DNA of 64,000 nucleotides from NCBI GenBank assembly GCA_030734395.1, contig JAUZTG010000029.1:1240001-1304000 (forward strand), given 5' to 3'. The position numbers and the translations under genes were made by a program. The notes under the pieces are model-generated. The model had not been told where the DNA came from. It made no database searches and saw only the letters and a program-made list of their open reading frames with translations. Positions within the stretch are counted from its first letter, which is position 1. Each line of letters begins with the position of its first letter. The DNA is from Sarocladium kiliense (Eukaryota; Ascomycota; Sordariomycetes; Hypocreales; Sarocladiaceae). Positions 58,797 to 64,000 of the stretch are shown in pieces.

Positions 58797-60665
58797 TCAT
58801 AGGACGTAGAATACCTGCGTGTCGCTAGCAATCTCCCTCAGCTTATGATTCCGTCGTCGCAACATCATGTTCGCCACCCACGCCATCACCGCCGTCCCAA
58901 TACTAAACGCCGCGCTCGCCACCAACGCTGGAATGAACCTTGGCTTGTCCGTGCCCTGCCACATGAATGGCGTCCATATGAAACTCACATTCATCACCGT
59001 CGTCACAATCGAGATCGCCGCTGCCTTCTTCTCCTTCGTCTGTCCGCACACGCTACCACACCACCCCATGATCAGACTGTTCACGGCGTAAGTTCCGATG
59101 GCAAAGATGATCATGGATGTGTAGCGGCCAGCGAGATTCATGGTCAAGGCGCACGAGATGAAACCAGTAGCAGCGACGGCCTTGGAGAAAGTAATGTGCC
59201 AGGTTCGCTCGTTGAGTTTGCCAGAAGACCAGGAGACGACGATGGTGATGATGCCGGCGACGAGGTAAGGTGGGCAGGTGAGGACGAGGGTAATGTCGCG
59301 AGTGAAACCCAGTGTTTCTACGACTGTTGGGAACTGGAAGCGGGTCAGTTCCAAGGTAGCTTATGTGATATTGCAGAGTGAGATGCTGGCGTACCATGTT
59401 CTTGAATCCATTCGCGGCGAGGTGAAGATGAGCCATGGCCGCAAATACCTACAGGGTTGTGTTAGTTCATCATCAGGGACATGAGAACCTGTCCACCTAC
59501 CCAGACCAAAGGATCCCTAACAGCTTGTTTGAGCCCGCTCATCAAGCCCGTCTCACCCTCATTTGCAACCGTATCCATCTCCATTCGAACATGCGCAAGT
59601 TTTCTCTCGGCCTCACTCAGCCACCTAGTTGTAAGCGGGTAGTCCGGCAGATAGAAGAATCCGATGATAGCGACCACAAGGGTCACCACTCCCTGAAGGA
59701 TGAACAGCCACTGCCACCCTGCCAGGTTCTGGACACCGTCGAGTCCGTGGAAGACTCCAGCTGCAATGAGTCCTGCGAAGGCTGTGGCGAGGATGTTGCC
59801 TGTGTAGAGGATTGCGATGCGTGTGGCGATTTCTTTGCGGGTGTACCATCTGCTGAGGAGGTAAACGGCGCCGGGGTAGACTGTTCGGAATGTCAGCGAG
59901 GAAGCTATGCCTGAAGTTGGACTTGAAGTGGTCCTCACAGGGTGCTTCTGTCAGGCCGAGAAAGAAGCGCAGAAGAAGAAGGCTAACAAAATTGTTGGCT
60001 GCAGCTGTAAGAGTACTGACGATTGCCCATAATGCCATCATGATACCCTGGGAAGGTTGATTAGATGAAGAGGACAATGATAGTCAGTCTTTCTGATCAT
60101 TGAATACGTACCATGTATCGACTCGGACGCACGCGGGTGAGGATCATGTTCGAAGGGACTTGTCCAAGGACATAGCCTCCAAAGCAAATGGAAACGCAAG
60201 CAAGATACTCTGTAGGCAGGACATATGTAAGTAAGCGTGACCGCTGTTTAACATAGTGCTCACTCACGGTTGTCAGATAGGCCGAGCATCTTCTCGAGAT
60301 CGTTCAACCGAGCCAGAGTGATGGCATTACGGTCAAGATAGTTGAGCCAGTACATGACCCAGAGCATAGGCTGTTACTCAACTGGTCAGTAATCACCATA
60401 TTCAATGTCACGAGGTAGTGAGGGGCGAAGAACAAGAGCTAACCATGATTCTGTAGTCCAACTTCCTTACTAAGGCGATTTCGCGGGGATTGCTCTTCTC
60501 TCTCGCTCCGGAATAGTCCACCCTCGGAGGTGGCAAGATGAATTCGGGGCCATCCTGGGCTGACTCCGTGTCTTCCTTGACTGCTGTTTCTTGCACAAGA
60601 AGAGCACTTGGAGCAGAACTAGTCGATGCTTCTCTGACGGGGGGCAGCAGATCGAGAGAACGCAT
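58797..60665 (-). CDS. MFS transporter, allantoate/nicotinate permease type (ACS family)
   Basis: Plasma-membrane proton symporter of the anion:cation symporter branch (Dal5/Tna1-like), likely for an organic anion such as allantoate, pantothenate or nicotinate; substrate unknown. Seven minus-strand exons: 60665-60444, 60370-60268, 60209-60112, 60047-59939, 59880-59501, 59448-59395 and 59333-58797, giving 500 residues. All phases agree. I took acceptor CGAACAG at 59881 because it yields EAPFYPGAVYLLSRWYTRKE, the family signature. Further marks: PMLWVMYWLNYLDRNAI after helix 1, CFGGYVLGQVPSNMILTR, and NGFKNMFPTVVETLGF across exons 6 and 7. Exon 6 is 54 nt. The first donor is GTTAGC, weaker than usual. 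The N-terminal 70 residues are cytoplasmic and acidic. Confidence 0.92.
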
Positions 60666-63600
60666 CTTGGAGAAGAACGGTATGTGTCTTGACTTTTGTT
60701 GCTTTGGGCTTCAGTACGAGTGTCACCACAATGAGGGCAATAACATAGAGTAGGAGGCTTCGGATGCATGCTTCACGCGGGGACGTACCCGGGGGGGGGG
60801 CTTTTAAAGACTATCGTGAGATTGAGTATTACAGTTTGAACCAACACCAGCCACTCGGCGATCAAGTGACCTTTTCCTTGATAAGAACGAGAGTTCGAGG
60901 TAGCGTAGGATGTCAATCACTGCCGTTGCCGTCTCACGTTATGGCAAGGCCGATGCTGGAAGTATCACAAAACTAGGGGGGCTGGCATGGCCGACTCTGG
61001 GGTATAGACAGAGAGCGTTGACTCCCGGCGAAAGGACACTCGCAATTAGGCTGCTAGAAATGTATACCGTATCATCTCTCTCCGATTGTGATGCTTGGAG
61101 GATGCTGTTGTGTCTGCTGATTCCAATGCAGATGCTTATTGGAGAATGTACCGAGCCAGTGGCTACAACACCTTCGAAGAAGCGATAGCCCATCCTAGCT
61201 TGCTTGAAAAATCACCTACCTCCGACAGCAAGAACCATGAGTGTTGATAAACATGAAGTATCAACAAAGGTCCTCAAGCAGATGCGACGGGCATCGGTCC
61301 AGCCGAAGTCAAAGGCCGTCCGCCGATAACCTTATCTCAGACTTCAGCATTCTACAGCTCCCTCCCGGCGGTCTGCTGATAACCGCAGTTCCATCTCAAA
61401 AGCATAAGAGACCGGATGGCGCACGTCAAACGTCAACTCAATGAGCCAATGCAGACCAAAGAGTCCGAAGACGGAGACTGGCGTGGCCATCACACAAAAA
61501 CACCGGGTGCTGCCGCGACGTGTCAAAAGAAAGCCAGAGTCACGCCAGTCCGGGGCAGGACGAAGAGGAGGAGAGAAGAGTGCGCCCGTATGTCAGTCAA
61601 GTGGAACGATTCTTCGACAAGATGTGTAGCGAGCTGAGGGTAGACATGTGACAAGTTCTGGCACCGCCCATGCCGAGTCGTAACTTCGACCACAGCCCTA
61701 CAGACGGATGCATTTTATCAACAAACTCTTCCATCCTCAACATGCTTGTGCATAGTAGACGTGCATCTACATACACAGCGGACGTCGCTGGAACAGACGA
61801 TAGCATCGCCGTTATGATGATCTTCCTCGCAACCAGGCAGCGTCCAAAGCTTGACCACAGGCAAAAAGACGAAACTCACCCACCCGGATGCAACCCCTTG
61901 ACAGTGCAGCCGTGAGGATCCCCGTTTCAACCGGCACTTGACGGGCCCAGGATGTTCAGCTCGAAACCTACCGAGCAAAAGCTGATCAAACTTGCGAGAA
62001 CCAAAGTCCCAAATTTGCAGAGGAAGGGAGAAAATGAGCATAATTACTGAGACATAGCCACGGCATGTTCTTGGCTTTGCCCAGCTTGAGTCCCGACAAT
62101 GCCGTGGGTGTTGTTTCTGGACGCGCCAGCATGACACCATCCTCAAACATGACGAGCCCCAATGCACGGTGTTCAGCCCAGCCCGGCCCTCCTTTCATGT
62201 TGGGGGCCTATCTACACCCCTGCTGATTCTAGGACCAGCTCATGTTACGGCTGTTCATGCAATAGTTCTGCGCAGGACGAGCCTACGATGAATGGGAGTG
62301 GTTGTTGATCCTCGATGGCCAAGAGTTCGCGGGTGACAGCCTTGGGCTAATACACTCTGGCAGGTCTATTTTTGTCAATGCACCTGACGCTGCTAGGCTC
62401 ATGGAAGGCCCAAACGTGATCTTTGGGTTCTGGACTCACACGTTGACACGAATGCAGTGGCCCTCGTCTGTGATCTGACCTGAGGGACAGCTTTTCAGTT
62501 GAACACTGGTTCAATCCCGCAGAGAAGTGTGACTCGTACATAATCATGCCCCAGTTTCAAGCCTTGCTTCGAACATCGAACCAGCGAGCTCGTGTTCACC
62601 GGGTCCGCCGAACTGCCATGGCCTCGACGTACATAGCCGAGAACCAGGCCAATGCTAGGCTGATAAGACAACAAGCGAGTCGCGACCCAGAGATTTGGTC
62701 ACAAAATTGGGGGCCACCAGGGGACAAGGAACGAGACGGAGAACGCAACACAAGCCCGAACAGGTGAAGAGGGTACCCAAATCACATGAGAAACAAGCGA
62801 CAGAAGGAAAACAGGGCTTTACGAGTATGCTTGTCTGGTGGAGACCAGCCCCAGAGACTTGGAACAGAGCCCAGGCCTGCGTTGGGTGAAATATTGGTCA
62901 CCGCCTCGGAGAGCCAAGCCGGGTTTCGTTGTTGACGGTTTGTGTCTTTGGCTTAGTGCTGGGTTTGAAGGGACGATTTGTTTATTGTACGCGCATGCTT
63001 CCTGGTCGAAAACATGAACTTGCCTGCGTGTTGGCTGGAGTCAGTTGAGATCCGACTCAAGTCATCCCTGCGTGGCATTGGGATAGGAATCGGATGAAGA
63101 CGATCCGGGTGATCATCTAGAAGCTTATTCGCATGGACCCCCAGGAAGTTGGATGATAAATGCATGTCGTCGTAAGCTCCAGCGGGCAGAGAGCTGCGAA
63201 TCCTCCTCGAATCTGGCGTTTCCTTGAAATTGAGAGATCCCTGAGCTTCATCTGGCATGCCCAGCCGGGGACGAACTCGAAGAGTCTAGCCACGGTTGAC
63301 TAGGGCAGTTTGGGGGTCTAGGAGATGGACATGGCGTCAGGACCCCTGGCTCGATTCAAGGCTGGGCACGGTGTTTGAGGCTCTTCCCAAACGGGGCGGG
63401 ACGGTGTCGACCCGGGCATTGGCAGTTCAGTGCAGCTCGAAGGATTTGACTTTTGACTTTTGCGTGGAGGCGAGGAGGAGTTCGAGCCCCATAACGATGG
63501 CGTCGATACTGCTCTTGTGGTCGTTGCTTCTGGAGAGCTGTCAAGTCAAATTGAGTCATGTTCAGGCGAGTGTCAATGTCAGTGTGGTGCTGCACCACAC

Positions 63601-64000
63601 AGCCTTGTAGGGAAGGAGAGGCACCTGAGGGTCACCTGAAAGTCACGTGTGGACGAGCACCGTCACCGCATGGATTGCAGCGTCGGAAGGGAATGCCACC
63701 CAATGTGAAAATAGATGTAAACATCTGCAGATAGGATCTCCCTTGGCAATGATGCCTGATTCCAGCCAGCATGTCACGATGGGTGTCTTGAGCCGCATTC
63801 CTCCATGGCCTCTCGTTCCATTCTTCTCTGTTCATCAGTATAAGTGGAAGCGACAGTGACAGTGACAGTTCACCCCTAAAGCCACTAACTGCAGCGTGGG
63901 TTAGTGGGCATTCGGCAAGTGGGCAACACCGGCGTCACCTGCAACGCCGCGCCCATCCCCACTGTATCTCGGCGCTCCACCCCGGTCCGGGCCCCTAAGA
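60666..64000. other. Gene-free end of the window, about 3.3 kb
   Basis: No frame with protein-family character on either strand. A run of 10 G follows CCC at 60791-60800. A GTGACA/GACAGT hexamer repeat occurs near 63,850-63,870. The C-rich final 100 bp could be a promoter for a gene outside the window. A GGTTCAATCCC-like B-box occurs near 62,508 but no tRNA fold surrounds it. Confidence 0.5.

Noticed and set aside
59881..59938. Earlier acceptor (CTTCAG) in the MFS permease
   Set aside because: It gives a non-conserved insert (CIASSLTFRTV) in front of YPGAVYLL, while CGAACAG gives the expected EAPFYPGAVYLL.
60780..60800. Poly-G tract as a possible quadruplex or telomere-like signal
   Set aside because: It is a single 10-base run without the repeated G-blocks needed for a quadruplex or a telomeric repeat.
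62500..62530. tRNA B-box-like GGTTCAATCCC
   Set aside because: No A-box and no cloverleaf pairing around it.

Overview
This window reads as nuclear DNA of a filamentous ascomycete (Pezizomycotina). The genes are broken by short introns (about 50-100 nt) with GTANGT-like donors and CTAAC-type branch points. The proteins are fungal forms (Pth11-like rhodopsin-fold receptor, RAX1, IQGAP with a long IQ array, Ccc2-type copper ATPase, fungal choline sulfatase), and gene-free gaps are 0.3-4 kb. A Dothideomycete is my guess for the class, but nothing here proves it. I rebuilt each gene by joining exons so that splice sites, reading phase and protein family agree. No rRNA, tRNA, CRISPR array or recognisable transposon was seen.

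Layout. 1-317 is the C-terminal tail of a truncated gene. After a 4 kb gap, 4335-10491 encodes a 2005-residue protein of unknown function with an internal duplication. Next come ribosomal protein uS5 (RPS2, minus), a rhodopsin-fold membrane protein (minus), a secreted FAD-linked (BBE-type) oxidoreductase (plus) and a mitochondrial mercaptopyruvate sulfurtransferase (minus). 19.5-24.4 kb holds three cell-cycle genes: APC11 (RING subunit of the anaphase-promoting complex), CHK1 (checkpoint kinase, convergent with APC11) and a UBE2C/Ubc11-type E2, the enzyme that works with APC11. Then RPL31 (minus) and RAX1 (plus) share a divergent promoter. CSN7 (minus) follows, then a CCC2 copper ATPase (plus), a triose-phosphate/nucleotide-sugar-type transporter (plus), and an RMD1/DUF155 protein (minus) divergent from a 1660-residue IQGAP (plus).

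After a 3.5 kb gene-free gap come choline sulfatase (plus), MED8 (plus), an unrecognised protein with an LPxELR motif (plus), a GFA-domain protein (plus), and an allantoate/nicotinate-type MFS permease in seven exons (minus). The last 3.3 kb has no gene I can support.

Most of the window is housekeeping: translation, ubiquitin/signalosome, cell cycle, cytokinesis, Mediator, copper. Accessory-looking genes are the rhodopsin-fold receptor, the BBE oxidoreductase and the GFA/MFS end. I found no convincing new system. The items most worth a second look are the 2005-residue orphan, the APC11-CHK1-E2 grouping, the SQ/TQ cluster in CHK1, the degenerate fourth metal-binding domain of CCC2, very short exons in five genes, and three minisatellite-like repeats.
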